A stretch of 64,000 bases of DNA from Croceicoccus pelagius (GTDB lineage Bacteria; Pseudomonadota; Alphaproteobacteria; Sphingomonadales; Sphingomonadaceae). The stretch spans positions 248,001 through 312,000 of the forward strand of contig NZ_LYWY01000037.1 in assembly GCF_001661915.1 (NCBI RefSeq), in the 5' to 3' direction. Below the pieces are notes generated by a model that was given only the letters and a program-made list of their open reading frames with translations, was not told where the DNA came from and searched no databases. A program made the position numbers and the translations under genes. Of the stretch, positions 22,941 through 31,851 are shown piece after piece (position 1 is the stretch's first letter; the number at the start of each line of letters is the position of its first letter).

Positions 22941-24167
22941 ATGTCACGGCCTCGGTTCCAGCATGCGCAAAGTTCGATACATTCGAAATTCGTTTGTGTA
23001 ATCAACCGAAACCGGGACTATTATCAGGTTCCCCTCGCGCTTCACGAGATGGGAATGCTCGAACGCCTCGTGACCGATTTCTATGCGCCGCGATGGCTTG
23101 CCCGGTTCTTGCCCCCAATCCTGCGACGGCGCCGGATCGAGGGGCTGCCTGCATCGAAAGTCAGTCCTGTGGGTCGCAGCTTTGCCATGCAAGCTGCGGC
23201 AGTGCTCCTTCGCCGCCCGATTGCGCCAGTGATCGCTCGGATCAATCGAATGCATGCCGAGCGCGGAGCAAGGCTAGCGGCGAAATCCGGCGCTCATCTC
23301 TACTGCTACGGTAATTATCTTCCCGAACCGGCAGACAGGCCGCCGCATTCCGGCATCATCGATTTCGAATTCCATCCGCATCCCGGTCTTACCCGCAAGC
23401 TCCTGACCGAGGATGCAGCCCTCTTTCCCGAAGTCGCAATCTCGCACGCCGAAGAGATCGCGGCACTTGACCGAGCGGCGATCAACAACGCCTGGAGGCA
23501 GGCCGACGCGATCGTCTGTGCCAGTTCGATGACGCGCAGGACGCTCGAATTTGCGGGATGCGACGCGAACAACATCACCGTGATCCCCTACGGCTTCCAA
23601 CCTTCGGAAGTGCCACCGCCCGACAGGCCGACGGGCAGATGCGAATTTCTGTTCGTGGGGCAGGGGATTCAGCGCAAGGGGCTGCATCACCTGCTCCGCG
23701 CATGGGCCGCCAATCCACCGCGAGACAGCAGGCTGACGGTCGTGGCATACAGGATCGATCCCGGTATTGCGGCGTTGGCAACGCATCCGACAATCCGCCT
23801 GCTCGGTTATCTGGACAGACCCGCACTGCAAGAAATTTACGCAGCAAGCGACGTGTTCGTCATGCCGTCGCTCGTCGAAGGGTTCGGCCTCGTCTATCTC
23901 GAAGCGCTGGCAACTGGTTGCCACGTGATCGCCACCACCAATACCGGCGTCCCCGACCTTGCGCTTGGCGGTGACGCAGCGACCGTCATTGAACCCGGCG
24001 ACCTGTCACGGCTCGGCGAGGTCATGCATGACCTCGCCGAGAGGAAATGTTCAGGTCTTCTAGACCCACAAGCCATTGCCCGTCAGGCAGCCACCCGCCC
24101 GTGGTCTACTTTCCGACGGGAAATAGGGGATCACGCCGCGCAGTTCCTTCGCAGCTACAAGGTGTAA
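22941..24167 (+). CDS. Glycosyltransferase family 4 (GT-B fold)
   Basis: A 408-residue enzyme from ATG 22941; an upstream TTG at 22923 is possible and neither start has a clear ribosome site. The N-terminal acceptor domain begins FVCVINRNRDYYQVP. The C-terminal nucleotide-sugar domain has FLFVGQGIQRKGLHHLLRAW and the GT4 EX7E signature in SLVEGFGLVYLEAL near the usual position. It is expected to transfer a sugar onto a lipid-linked surface glycan at the cytoplasmic face. It is transcribed toward the sulfotransferase gene; the two coding ends overlap by 13 bp. Donor and acceptor cannot be read from sequence. Confidence 0.85.
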   Translation: MSRPRFQHAQSSIHSKFVCVINRNRDYYQVPLALHEMGMLERLVTDFYAPRWLARFLPPILRRRRIEGLPASKVSPVGRSFAMQAAAVLLRRPIAPVIARINRMHAERGARLAAKSGAHLYCYGNYLPEPADRPPHSGIIDFEFHPHPGLTRKLLTEDAALFPEVAISHAEEIAALDRAAINNAWRQADAIVCASSMTRRTLEFAGCDANNITVIPYGFQPSEVPPPDRPTGRCEFLFVGQGIQRKGLHHLLRAWAANPPRDSRLTVVAYRIDPGIAALATHPTIRLLGYLDRPALQEIYAASDVFVMPSLVEGFGLVYLEALATGCHVIATTNTGVPDLALGGDAATVIEPGDLSRLGEVMHDLAERKCSGLLDPQAIARQAATRPWSTFRREIGDHAAQFLRSYKV

Positions 24168-24928
24168 CCCAATCGCTCCATCAGCGGGCGATAACCGTGG
24201 CGGTTGAGTAGGGCTTCGGCCTCTGGCCCGAACTGGGCACGCCAGCCTCCGACCGAGCCTGACCGGACGAATGGCCGGGCTTCGGGGGCGAGGTTCTGTT
24301 CCGATTTTGCCTTGGCGCGGGCAAAACTGTGCCGTTCGGCAATCATCGTAGCCCGCGCATTATCGAGAGAGACACCGGCCAAGGCGCCGACGACCCGCGC
24401 CAACTCCTCCGGCGTGTCAGCACGCAGTGCTTCGTAGCTCGTGTGAACGACATCCCGTTCGGCCCACTGCCGCGCGAAATCGGGCCAAGTGAAACGCGGG
24501 ACGACCGGATTTTCATGGATGTAGGCGATGAATGCGGGAAGGTTCGCTGCGACATCGTCATAGTCTTCGAACGGCAGGGCTTGGCGCATTCCTGCTACCA
24601 GTTTGCCGTTCCCGAAAAGTTGATCGCCGTATTCGCTGATGAAGAAGCAGTGATGATAGAGCGAGACGAGCACGTCGCGCGGATCGCGCCATAGCACGAC
24701 GACATTCCGCAACAGGCCCGGACGAAGGAAGTGTCCGTGCACCAACGCCTTCTCGACCCGCACGGGTTCATTACGACGAAACGGCAAGTCGAGCGCGTCG
24801 GCCAGCATCTCCGTCAGCCAGCTGCCACCGCATTTGGGAAACTCGTTCACGACGTAATAGGGCAGCACGCCCGACAACAGGTGGACAAGCACCTTGTGCC
24901 GGAAGGCGAAGATCCGGTCGCGGTTCAT
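24155..24928 (-). CDS. Sulfotransferase (PAPS-dependent)
   Basis: A 257-residue protein with both PAPS-binding signatures. The 5'-phosphosulfate loop is NEFPKCGGSWLTEML near residues 28-42. The 3'-phosphate site is VVLWRDPRDVLVSLYHH near 75-91, with its Arg and Ser. The order and spacing match the sulfotransferase domain (sulfotransfer_1 type). The ATG overlaps the stop of the flippase gene (ATGA), making it the last gene of the gmd-to-sulfotransferase operon. The likely role is O-sulfation of the island's glycan. A longer in-frame reading upstream to 25963 is spurious because it runs across the flippase gene. Confidence 0.85.
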   Translation of the reverse strand: MNRDRIFAFRHKVLVHLLSGVLPYYVVNEFPKCGGSWLTEMLADALDLPFRRNEPVRVEKALVHGHFLRPGLLRNVVVLWRDPRDVLVSLYHHCFFISEYGDQLFGNGKLVAGMRQALPFEDYDDVAANLPAFIAYIHENPVVPRFTWPDFARQWAERDVVHTSYEALRADTPEELARVVGALAGVSLDNARATMIAERHSFARAKAKSEQNLAPEARPFVRSGSVGGWRAQFGPEAEALLNRHGYRPLMERLGYTL

Positions 24929-26262
24929 CGGTCGTGTCCCCTGCCAGACAGCGATTGACCTAGCGATACAGGGTTCAGCATGACCGGCCCGGCCCAGCGC
25001 TGGATCGAGTAGCCGACAGCGAGAACCATGACCGCTTCGAGCAAGAGCCCGGCGAGCGCTGCTCCGGTGATGCCTAGCGCGTGGACAAGCGGGAATGTCA
25101 AGGCGAGCGACAGGGCTGCCGACGCGGCGTAGACGGCGGTGTAGATTTCGTGTCGGTTGATCGCCAGCAGAAGGTCCGAAACAGGGGCCCACAAGCACTG
25201 GCAGAGCACCAGCACACCGAAAGCCGCGATCATGGCCTGAGGCGCATCGATCGCCCCGCTGGTCCAGACTTCGAGGATTTGCGACCCGCCAAAGCCCACA
25301 ACGGTTGCGCCAGTGATCCCCACTGCCAGCGAGGCGACCAGCAAGCCGCCGGAAATACTCGATGAACGACGCGTATCGCCGCGTGCGCGAGCAGCGGCAA
25401 ATTCGGGCATGAGCGGGATGGCGAGCGGCGCGAGAAGCTGCGCGGGCAGCCGCGAGATGGTACGCATCGCGGCATAGACGGGGATGACCGCGGTTCCGGC
25501 GACGGCACCTGCAGCGATGGCGATACCTTGCAGGTACCCCGCTTGCGAAATCGGGAGCAGCATCGCGGCAAGCGATGGGCGCCAAAGCTCGGCAATCCGG
25601 CGCTTCGAGGCGTTCGAAAATCCGAATCGCAGCCAGGAGGCGAACCCATTTACCCAGATGGCAAGCAGCGCGATGCCGAAAGTCCGCAAGATCATCATCG
25701 CCCCTGCCGCATAAAGCGGGCTGTACCCGGAACCCGCCAACAGGATGACGGCGATGCTTTCGACAAGATAGCAGGTGGCCATGATCGCGGTCGCACCTGC
25801 AAGACGGCCTTCGGCTTTTGCCGAGCCGACAAGCAACGGCATGAGCACGATCATCGCTGCATAGATGCCGAAGAAGCCCAGTACCCGGCGCGCTTCCCGC
25901 CCGCTCATCCCGTTGTCGATCACCATAAGGCTGTCGGGCGCCAGCATCGCGACGCACAAGCATCCGAGAGAGATCAGGACCGCGCCCGACAACACCATGA
26001 CGAGTGCGGACTGGAAGGTCATACGAGCTTCTTCCGGCGCATCGATCGCAATTTCGCCGACCATCCTATTGCCCGCGACAGTGCCGAAGCCGAAGTCGGC
26101 TGCGGCGAGGAAAATCGGGATGCTGGCAAAGACCAGCCACTGGCCATAGACCTGCAGGCCCCATGCGTTTGCAAGCACGGGAATCAGCGCCAGTTGCACC
26201 AGCGCATGCACGGCCTTGGAATATCCGACCGCGAATATACCCCTGGCAAGGCGCGCTCTCAT
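24925..26262 (-). CDS. Polysaccharide flippase, Wzx/MATE-like (MOP superfamily)
   Basis: A 445-residue multi-span membrane protein with about 12 hydrophobic helices. The N-terminus (ARGIFAVGYSKAVHALVQLALIPVLANAWG) is the usual first helix and loop of Wzx-type flippases, which move lipid-linked oligosaccharides across the inner membrane. I choose the ATG at 26262, which overlaps the stop of the preceding glycosyltransferase gene (ATGA), over more distant in-frame starts. Its stop overlaps the sulfotransferase ATG. No Wzy polymerase or chain-length regulator is recognisable in the window. Confidence 0.85.
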   Translation of the reverse strand: MRARLARGIFAVGYSKAVHALVQLALIPVLANAWGLQVYGQWLVFASIPIFLAAADFGFGTVAGNRMVGEIAIDAPEEARMTFQSALVMVLSGAVLISLGCLCVAMLAPDSLMVIDNGMSGREARRVLGFFGIYAAMIVLMPLLVGSAKAEGRLAGATAIMATCYLVESIAVILLAGSGYSPLYAAGAMMILRTFGIALLAIWVNGFASWLRFGFSNASKRRIAELWRPSLAAMLLPISQAGYLQGIAIAAGAVAGTAVIPVYAAMRTISRLPAQLLAPLAIPLMPEFAAARARGDTRRSSSISGGLLVASLAVGITGATVVGFGGSQILEVWTSGAIDAPQAMIAAFGVLVLCQCLWAPVSDLLLAINRHEIYTAVYAASAALSLALTFPLVHALGITGAALAGLLLEAVMVLAVGYSIQRWAGPVMLNPVSLGQSLSGRGHDR

Positions 26263-27474
26263 CGCGACACCAGTTCCATCGCCTTGTGCTCGAAACGGTC
26301 GATGATCGCTTTTTTCGCCCATCGATCCGCCGCGCACCGCTGCCCGTTCACGCCATATTCTCGCGCGCGGGCTGCATCGTCAGCGAGCGCGGCGATGGCT
26401 TTTGCGAATGCCGTATCGTCGCCCGGCTGTGTGACGATGCCGCAATCCGCGACTTCCATGGCAAGGCTCGTGCCCGGCGCCGCCGTGGCGACAACAGGGC
26501 GGCCCGAAGCCAGCATGTTGGTCAGTTTTGAAGGCAGAACGAGATCTGCTGCGCCCGCAATCTGGGGAAGCAGATGGATGTCGGCGGTGGTCAGCAGGTC
26601 GCCAAGGCGTTCCACCGGCTGCAGCGAGTGAAACTGGATATTTGCCGAGGTCACTGGCATGTTCCTCGAGCCGGGCACGGTTCGGTCCTTCGCCGCAGAT
26701 GACGAAGACAATGTCGTCCCGGCTCTGCAACCGGCGCGCAGCATCGATGACGAGTTCAAGCCCTTGCTTTCGCGCGATATTGCCTGAATAGAGCGCGACC
26801 TTGCGGTTGCCGAGGTTCCATTCGGTTCGGTAGCGCCCGCCATCGGCATGCGCAAAAAGGTCGAGCGACTGGCTCCAGTTCCGCAGTTCGAAAAGGCGTT
26901 CGGCAGGTACGCCCTTGGCGGCGAGCTTTTCGAGCATGCGGGGACTGATCGAGGAAACGACGTCGGGCATCTCCAGGATGCGGCGCTCGACCGCGAATGC
27001 CGCGCTTGCTACCTGCCCTTCGTGGGGCAACAGGCCGGTCGCCATCGCGGCGTCGACCTCCAGGTCCTGAATGTGCAGCCAGAACGGGATGCCTGCCTGT
27101 CTGGCCACTCGCCCGGCAACGCGGGCCGCGAGAAGCGCCGGGGCCACGCTGATTACGAGGTCGGGCCGGTCCGCCTGTTTCAGCGGCTTTCGGCTGGTGG
27201 CGGCAAAGCTGAGGTAGTGGGCGATGCGTCTGGCCCCGCTCGGCTCCGCCGGGACATAGACGGGGACACGCGTGACTTTCACGCCGTTTTCGGTCCGCGT
27301 GTAGGTTCCAGAAGGCTCACCTTTGCGGAGCTTCCATTGCGGGTAGAACGGCTTTGCCGCGACGACCTCGACCGCGTGGCCGCGCGCGGCCAGCTCTTCG
27401 GCAAGTCCGCCCGAATAGACACCGATCCCGACCGCGTCGGGCAGGTATTGCAGGCTGTGCAGCAATATCTTCAT
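26259..27474 (-). pseudogene. WcaI-like glycosyltransferase with an apparent single-base frameshift
   Basis: From ATG 27474 the reading frame starts MKILLHSLQYLPDAVGIGVY and contains HIQDLEVDAAMATGLL, typical of colanic-acid WcaI-type GT4 enzymes. Near 26646 the frame breaks. The homologous continuation (ANIQFHSLQPVERLGDLLTT, then PSKLTNMLASGRPVVAT) is found in the next frame and ends at 26259. The total span is 405 codons plus one base, exactly what one inserted base would give; the family is about 400 residues. Either the gene is inactivated, the product is made by frameshifting, or the base is a sequencing error. The rest is intact and still translationally coupled to the flippase. Confidence 0.75.
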
Positions 27475-27493
27475 GTCGGGCAGCGAGCGCCTG

Positions 27494-28441
27494 TCAGTCT
27501 TGCGCTTCGCGGGCGACGAAGTGGCCGTAGGCGTCCGCAATCCCTTCGCGCAGGCCGATGCGGGGCGACCAGCCCAGCGCCTGAAGGCGGCTTGAATCCA
27601 TCAGCTTGCGCGGCGTACCGTCAGGTTTGGTCGCATCGAAGCTCAGTTGGCCTTCGAAGCCCACGACATCGCACACGGTCCGGGCAAGGTCTGCGATCGC
27701 GATGTCTTCGCCAAAACCGACATTGACGTGATCCTCGCCCGAATAATTCTTCAGCAGGAAGACGCAGGCATCGGCCAGATCGTCGACGTGGAGGAACTCT
27801 CTCAGCGGCGTACCGCTGCCCCAGACGGTGATTTCCCCGTCGCCCCGCTCTTTTGCCTCGTGCGCCTTGCGTAACAGGGCGGGCAGGACATGGCTGTTCT
27901 TCAGGTCGAAGTTGTCGCCGGGCCCATAGAGATTGGTTGGCATCGCCGAAATGAAATCGCAGCCATATTCGCGGCGATAGGCCTGGCATAGCTTGATGCC
28001 GGCGATCTTCGCGATCGCGTACCATTCGTTCGTGGATTCGAGTGGTCCCGTCAGCAGTGCGTCTTCCGAAATCGGCTGAGGGGCCATTTTCGGATAGATA
28101 CAGGAGGAACCGAGAAACAGCAGCTTTTCCGCCCCGTTCTGTGCCGCGGCATCGATGACGTTAGCCTCGATCATGAGGTTGTCGTAGAGGAACTGCGCCG
28201 GATAGGTGTCGTTCGCAAGGATGCCGCCCACCTTGGCGGCGGCGAGGACCACGACATCGGGCTGCTCGCTTGCAAACCAGTCACGCACCGCACTCTGCTC
28301 TCGCAGGTCCAGTGCGCGGTCGGTCGTCAGGACCTCGCACCCCTCGGCGGCCAGCCGCCGCACGATGGCGGAACCGACCATGCCCTTGTGCCCGGCGACA
28401 TAGATGCGCTTGCCGGTGAGACTGAATGTGGCTGCGCTCAT
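27494..28441 (-). CDS. fcl: GDP-L-fucose synthase
   Basis: A 315-residue epimerase/reductase that converts GDP-4-keto-6-deoxy-D-mannose into GDP-L-fucose. The Rossmann motif [16 protein letters not shown] is at the N-terminus, the catalytic Ser lies in FLGSSCIYP near 107, and the Tyr-Lys pair is in [21 protein letters not shown]. The C-terminal part contains [14 protein letters not shown] and [13 protein letters not shown], both conserved in Fcl/WcaG. The ATG overlaps the stop of the upstream putative fucosyltransferase gene (ATGA), and the glycosyltransferase follows after 19 nt. It works with Gmd from the same operon. Confidence 0.96.
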   Translation of the reverse strand: MSAATFSLTGKRIYVAGHKGMVGSAIVRRLAAEGCEVLTTDRALDLREQSAVRDWFASEQPDVVVLAAAKVGGILANDTYPAQFLYDNLMIEANVIDAAAQNGAEKLLFLGSSCIYPKMAPQPISEDALLTGPLESTNEWYAIAKIAGIKLCQAYRREYGCDFISAMPTNLYGPGDNFDLKNSHVLPALLRKAHEAKERGDGEITVWGSGTPLREFLHVDDLADACVFLLKNYSGEDHVNVGFGEDIAIADLARTVCDVVGFEGQLSFDATKPDGTPRKLMDSSRLQALGWSPRIGLREGIADAYGHFVAREAQD

Positions 28442-29376
28442 AACTGTCCCGTGCCTCGCTCACGCGCTTCCTGTTCCAGGACACCCTGTTCGGGAAACGG
28501 CGTTTCGGCAAGAATTGTGCGATTGATGGTGACGGTCTTTTGCGCCGGGTTCAGCAGGCGCGAAATCGAAGAAAGGTACGACGACGTTCTGAAGACGCGC
28601 GTGGCCCGGGAAATCAGCCAGATATTGACCAAAGCCTCGCGCGCCTTGTCTTCGGGCGCAAGCGAGGAAAAATGACGGGGCATTCCTTCGGGAACTTCGC
28701 CGATATCGTAGCTCGCGAAAGTGACGCCGCCGTGCCGTTTGCGTAGCGCGTCTGCCAAGCCCGGATCATCGGTTGCGAGGAATACGGTTTCGCCCTCGCA
28801 CTGGCGCAAGGCATCGTCGGACGCTGCAAACATCTGCCGATAGTCGACCTTGCCGGAATCGAGCACCTTGTCAGTGCCGCGAAAGTGAATCGCGGTGTCG
28901 TAGGGCCCGATCGACGCCGCAGCCGCTTCGATGGCATCGGACAGGATTGCCGAAGGCCGGAAATGCGCAGCCATTAGCGCGTACGCCCGGTCCAACGGAA
29001 CATGCTGCGGCGCGCGGTGACGGATCAGGTACTCGCTGGCAAAAAGGCCCAGCGGTGCCGTCTGATTACCGGTTCCGCGTTCGAACCAGTGCCGGAAGAC
29101 ATCCGCGCGGCCATCGCCATAGAGCGGGCTCGACGCCCTGATTTCAAGCTGTGTCCCCGCATCTTCCGCCCACGCATGGAGTAGGAGAGCATGGGCGATG
29201 AGTCCCCCCATGCCGACAGGCCGGTCAAGGTCGATCGCAAGCGATCGGCGTCGCCGCTCTGCCAACGCAAAGGCGCGGGCGCCCAGGGCCGCCTTCGCCA
29301 CGCGCGCGACACGCGTCCGCCCCCGCACCAGCGTCGGCCAGAGCGGTCCGGCAATATCGCGGATTCGGTTCTTCAA
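28438..29376 (-). CDS. Putative fucosyltransferase (NodZ/FUT8/O-FucT superfamily-like)
   Basis: A 312-residue protein without signal peptide. The motif [14 protein letters not shown] near residues 160-173 resembles the GDP-fucose-binding motif I (HxRxTDK) of alpha-1,6-fucosyltransferases and NodZ. It is followed by a Rossmann-like [18 protein letters not shown] and, later, [20 protein letters not shown], which matches the second conserved helix-strand pattern of that superfamily. It sits between gmd and fcl, the two enzymes that make GDP-L-fucose, with a stop/start overlap to fcl. A fucosyl transfer role is inference from motif plus context; overall similarity appears distant. Confidence 0.65.
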   Translation of the reverse strand: MKNRIRDIAGPLWPTLVRGRTRVARVAKAALGARAFALAERRRRSLAIDLDRPVGMGGLIAHALLLHAWAEDAGTQLEIRASSPLYGDGRADVFRHWFERGTGNQTAPLGLFASEYLIRHRAPQHVPLDRAYALMAAHFRPSAILSDAIEAAAASIGPYDTAIHFRGTDKVLDSGKVDYRQMFAASDDALRQCEGETVFLATDDPGLADALRKRHGGVTFASYDIGEVPEGMPRHFSSLAPEDKAREALVNIWLISRATRVFRTSSYLSSISRLLNPAQKTVTINRTILAETPFPEQGVLEQEARERGTGQL

Positions 29377-29416
29377 TATGGGCTCGTCGCTTTGGCGGTT
29401 CGTCGGCAGGCTAGTT

Positions 29417-30487
29417 CTAGTCCGCCTTGGCGATCGGGGCGTTTTGCATCACGGCAAGATCGGCCTCGAGCATTTCGCGGGCCAGTTCGCGCACGCTGGT
29501 CTCGTGGCTCCAGCCGAGACGCTGCTTTGCCTTGGACGGATCGCCGATCAGCAGGTCGACCTCGGTCGGGCGGAAATAGCGGGGGTCGACTTCGATCAGG
29601 ACTTTGCCGGTGGACTGGCAATAGCCTTTCTCGTCGATACCCTCGCCGCGGAAATCGACCGGGATGCCCGCATCCTCGAAGACCCAGCGCGCGAATTCGC
29701 GCACTTCCACCGTTTCGCCGGTGGCCAGCACATAGTCGTCCGCCTCGTCCTGCTGGAGCATCATCCACATGCCCCGCGCGTATTCCTTCGCATGGCCCCA
29801 GTCGCGCTTGGCGTCGAGGTTGCCGAGATAGAGCTTTTCCTGACGGCCCAGCTTGATCGCGGCGGCGGCGCGCGTGATCTTGCGCGTCACGAAAGTCTCG
29901 CCGCGAAGCGGGCTTTCGTGGTTGAACAGGATGCCGTTCGACGCGTGCATGCCATAGGCCTCACGATAGTTGATCGTGATCCAGTAGGCATACATCTTGG
30001 CCGCGCCATAAGGGCTGCGCGGATAGAACGGTGTCGTCTCGCGCTGCGGGACTTCCTGCACCATGCCAAACATTTCCGACGTCGAGGCCTGGTAGAAGCG
30101 GGTTTCCTTCTCCAGCCCCAGAATACGGATCGCCTCCAGCAGGCGCAGCGTGCCGATACCGTCGGCGTTCGCGGTATATTCGGGCGTCTCGAAGCTGACC
30201 TGAACGTGGCTCTGCGCGGCAAGGTTGTAGAGCTCTGTAGGGCGGGTTTCCTGCACGATGCGGATCAGGTTCGTGCTGTCCGTCAGGTCGCCATAATGCA
30301 GGTGGAAACGTTGATGCGGGGTATGCGGATCCTCGTAGATATCCTCGATCCGGCCCGTGTTGAAACTGGACGAGCGGCGCTTGATGCCGTGGACCTCGTA
30401 TCCCTTCTCAAGCAGAAGCCGCGACAGATAAGCCCCGTCCTGGCCGGTGACGCCGGTGATCAGGGCTACTTTGCGATCTTGGGGCAA
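29417..30487 (-). CDS. gmd: GDP-mannose 4,6-dehydratase
   Basis: First step of GDP-L-fucose synthesis: GDP-mannose to GDP-4-keto-6-deoxymannose. From a TTG at 30487 the protein is 356 residues and starts close to the NADP motif [19 protein letters not shown] lies about 8 nt upstream of this TTG. An upstream in-frame ATG at 30556 would add 23 residues unlike the family. Catalytic elements are STSEMFG and the [12 protein letters not shown] Tyr/Lys pair. RVWAFEDAG-type residues near the C-terminus are conserved. It heads the six-gene minus-strand glycan operon, 117 nt downstream of lptA. Confidence 0.95.
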   Translation of the reverse strand: MPQDRKVALITGVTGQDGAYLSRLLLEKGYEVHGIKRRSSSFNTGRIEDIYEDPHTPHQRFHLHYGDLTDSTNLIRIVQETRPTELYNLAAQSHVQVSFETPEYTANADGIGTLRLLEAIRILGLEKETRFYQASTSEMFGMVQEVPQRETTPFYPRSPYGAAKMYAYWITINYREAYGMHASNGILFNHESPLRGETFVTRKITRAAAAIKLGRQEKLYLGNLDAKRDWGHAKEYARGMWMMLQQDEADDYVLATGETVEVREFARWVFEDAGIPVDFRGEGIDEKGYCQSTGKVLIEVDPRYFRPTEVDLLIGDPSKAKQRLGWSHETSVRELAREMLEADLAVMQNAPIAKAD

Positions 30488-30604
30488 GGGAGACGCTCCG
30501 AAAAAGGGTATGCTTGGAAACGCCGCGCACCATAAGTTGCGCGCCGCGCTATGCAATGTTGCCAGCGGCGTAATCGACGGGCGACACGCCTTGGATCGGC
30601 AGGT

Positions 30605-31165
30605 TTACTCGGGTACCGAGAAGCTTCCGCTGACCCGGCCGTTCGACGAAGTCTCGCCGCCGGCAGAGGACGACGAACCCGCGCTGCGTCCATCGACGCT
30701 CGACACGCCGGTGTTGAGGTCGATCACAAGGCGGCCTCCGTTCAGCGTGTCGGACCCGCGGCGCAGGCGCACATCGCCGACCAGCGTGATGATCCGGCGG
30801 TTGAAATCGTAGACCCCGACGTTGCCGCGTGCCGTTTCGTTGCCGCGCGCAACCTGCACGCCGCCGGTGGCGGTGATGCGCTGGATCTTGAGCGCGCCGG
30901 CATCGGTATAGTTCACGATCGTGCGACCGGCATTGAGCCGCAGGTCGCCCTGCTTGATCGCGACGTCACCTGAAAGCACGACGCGGTTTTCGCGGTCCTG
31001 CAGCTCGATCCGGTTTGCGGCATAGTCCACCGGCTGGTTCGAGTTGAACCCGGCGATAGACTGAGCGGAAAGCTGTTGAGCGCCGAGCATGACGGCGGCG
31101 GTGAGGCCGAAACCTGCAAGGCCTGCGCGAAGCGAGCGGGATTTCAGAATGGTCTTCAAAGTCAT
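30605..31165 (-). CDS. lptA: LPS transport periplasmic protein LptA
   Basis: A 186-residue periplasmic bridge protein that carries lipopolysaccharide between LptC and LptD. A signal peptide (residues 1 to about 35, ending AQQLSAQS) precedes an OstA-type beta-jellyroll with NRVVLSGDVAIKQGDLRLNA and NVGVYDFNRRIITLVGDVRLRRG. The tail is Ser/Gly-rich. The ATG overlaps the lptC stop (ATGA). In most alphaproteobacteria lptB follows; here gmd follows instead. Confidence 0.93.
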   Translation of the reverse strand: MTLKTILKSRSLRAGLAGFGLTAAVMLGAQQLSAQSIAGFNSNQPVDYAANRIELQDRENRVVLSGDVAIKQGDLRLNAGRTIVNYTDAGALKIQRITATGGVQVARGNETARGNVGVYDFNRRIITLVGDVRLRRGSDTLNGGRLVIDLNTGVSSVDGRSAGSSSSAGGETSSNGRVSGSFSVPE

Positions 31166-31809
31166 CGGGGCATCCTGAGTGAGCCGGGTTCCATGCGGAG
31201 CCGGGCGTCTCCGATAAGCGATACGGTGCGGGCCTGCAAATCAGCCTCGAGCCGGTCGGCGCTGAAGGTGCCGGCAGGGATGCGACCTTCGACCCGGCCG
31301 GTGCCGACCAGCTTCTTTTCCGACAGGTCGAGCGAGACGTTGCGCGCGATCATGCGATAGCCGTCGGCCGCCATGAAATTGACGGCGCCGGGCACCGAAA
31401 CGGTATCGTCGCCGAAATCGTATATGCCGTTCTGCGCGCTCAATTCCGCAGGTCCATTGTCCAGCAGAATGCGCGCGGTCAGGTCGTCCATTTCGATCTT
31501 GCGGACCTCGCGGGTCTTCTGGACGGCATTGCCCGCCATGATGGCAAAGGGCCGCCCCTCGGCGTCGAGGCCGCGGTACATCGCCTTGTTCACCGAGATG
31601 CGGTTGGGCGTGACCTGCACCTTGTCCCGGTCGAGCAGGAAGCTGATTTCCCCGCGCGGCGACAGCGGCGCAAGGATCATCAGCGCAAAGAGCACGCCGA
31701 TCGCGACCGGCAGGACCAGTACGAGAAAACGCACGAGCTTGTCATGCGCGCCGCCGGGCGCCGCCATGTGCTGGCGCTTGTCGCGGATAATGTCGGCTTC
31801 GGCGGTCAT
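31162..31809 (-). CDS. lptC: LPS export system protein LptC
   Basis: A 215-residue single-span inner-membrane protein that passes lipopolysaccharide from LptB2FG to LptA. A cytosolic N-terminus is followed by a transmembrane helix (LVRFLVLVLPVAIGVLFALMIL) and a periplasmic jellyroll domain (RGLDAEGRPFAIMAGNAVQ, DTVSVPGAVNFMAADGYRM). Its size is typical. It overlaps lptA by 4 bases and lies 42 nt after the RNase D gene, in the common rnd-lptC-lptA order. Confidence 0.93.
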   Translation of the reverse strand: MTAEADIIRDKRQHMAAPGGAHDKLVRFLVLVLPVAIGVLFALMILAPLSPRGEISFLLDRDKVQVTPNRISVNKAMYRGLDAEGRPFAIMAGNAVQKTREVRKIEMDDLTARILLDNGPAELSAQNGIYDFGDDTVSVPGAVNFMAADGYRMIARNVSLDLSEKKLVGTGRVEGRIPAGTFSADRLEADLQARTVSLIGDARLRMEPGSLRMPR

Positions 31810-31851
31810 GGCTCGTTATATGGGGTCCGATCCTCTCGGGCGAAGGGCTTA

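Noticed and set aside
24155-25963. 602-residue reading that merges upstream sequence with the sulfotransferase
   Set aside because: The N-terminal part is out of frame with the flippase gene, which is clearly coding there; the sulfotransferase starts at the ATG overlapping the flippase stop.
21819-30604. Search for parS, att sites or insertion-sequence ends at the glycan island edges
   Set aside because: I found no parS consensus, direct repeats at both ends or transposase genes; the island's boundaries rest on gene order only.
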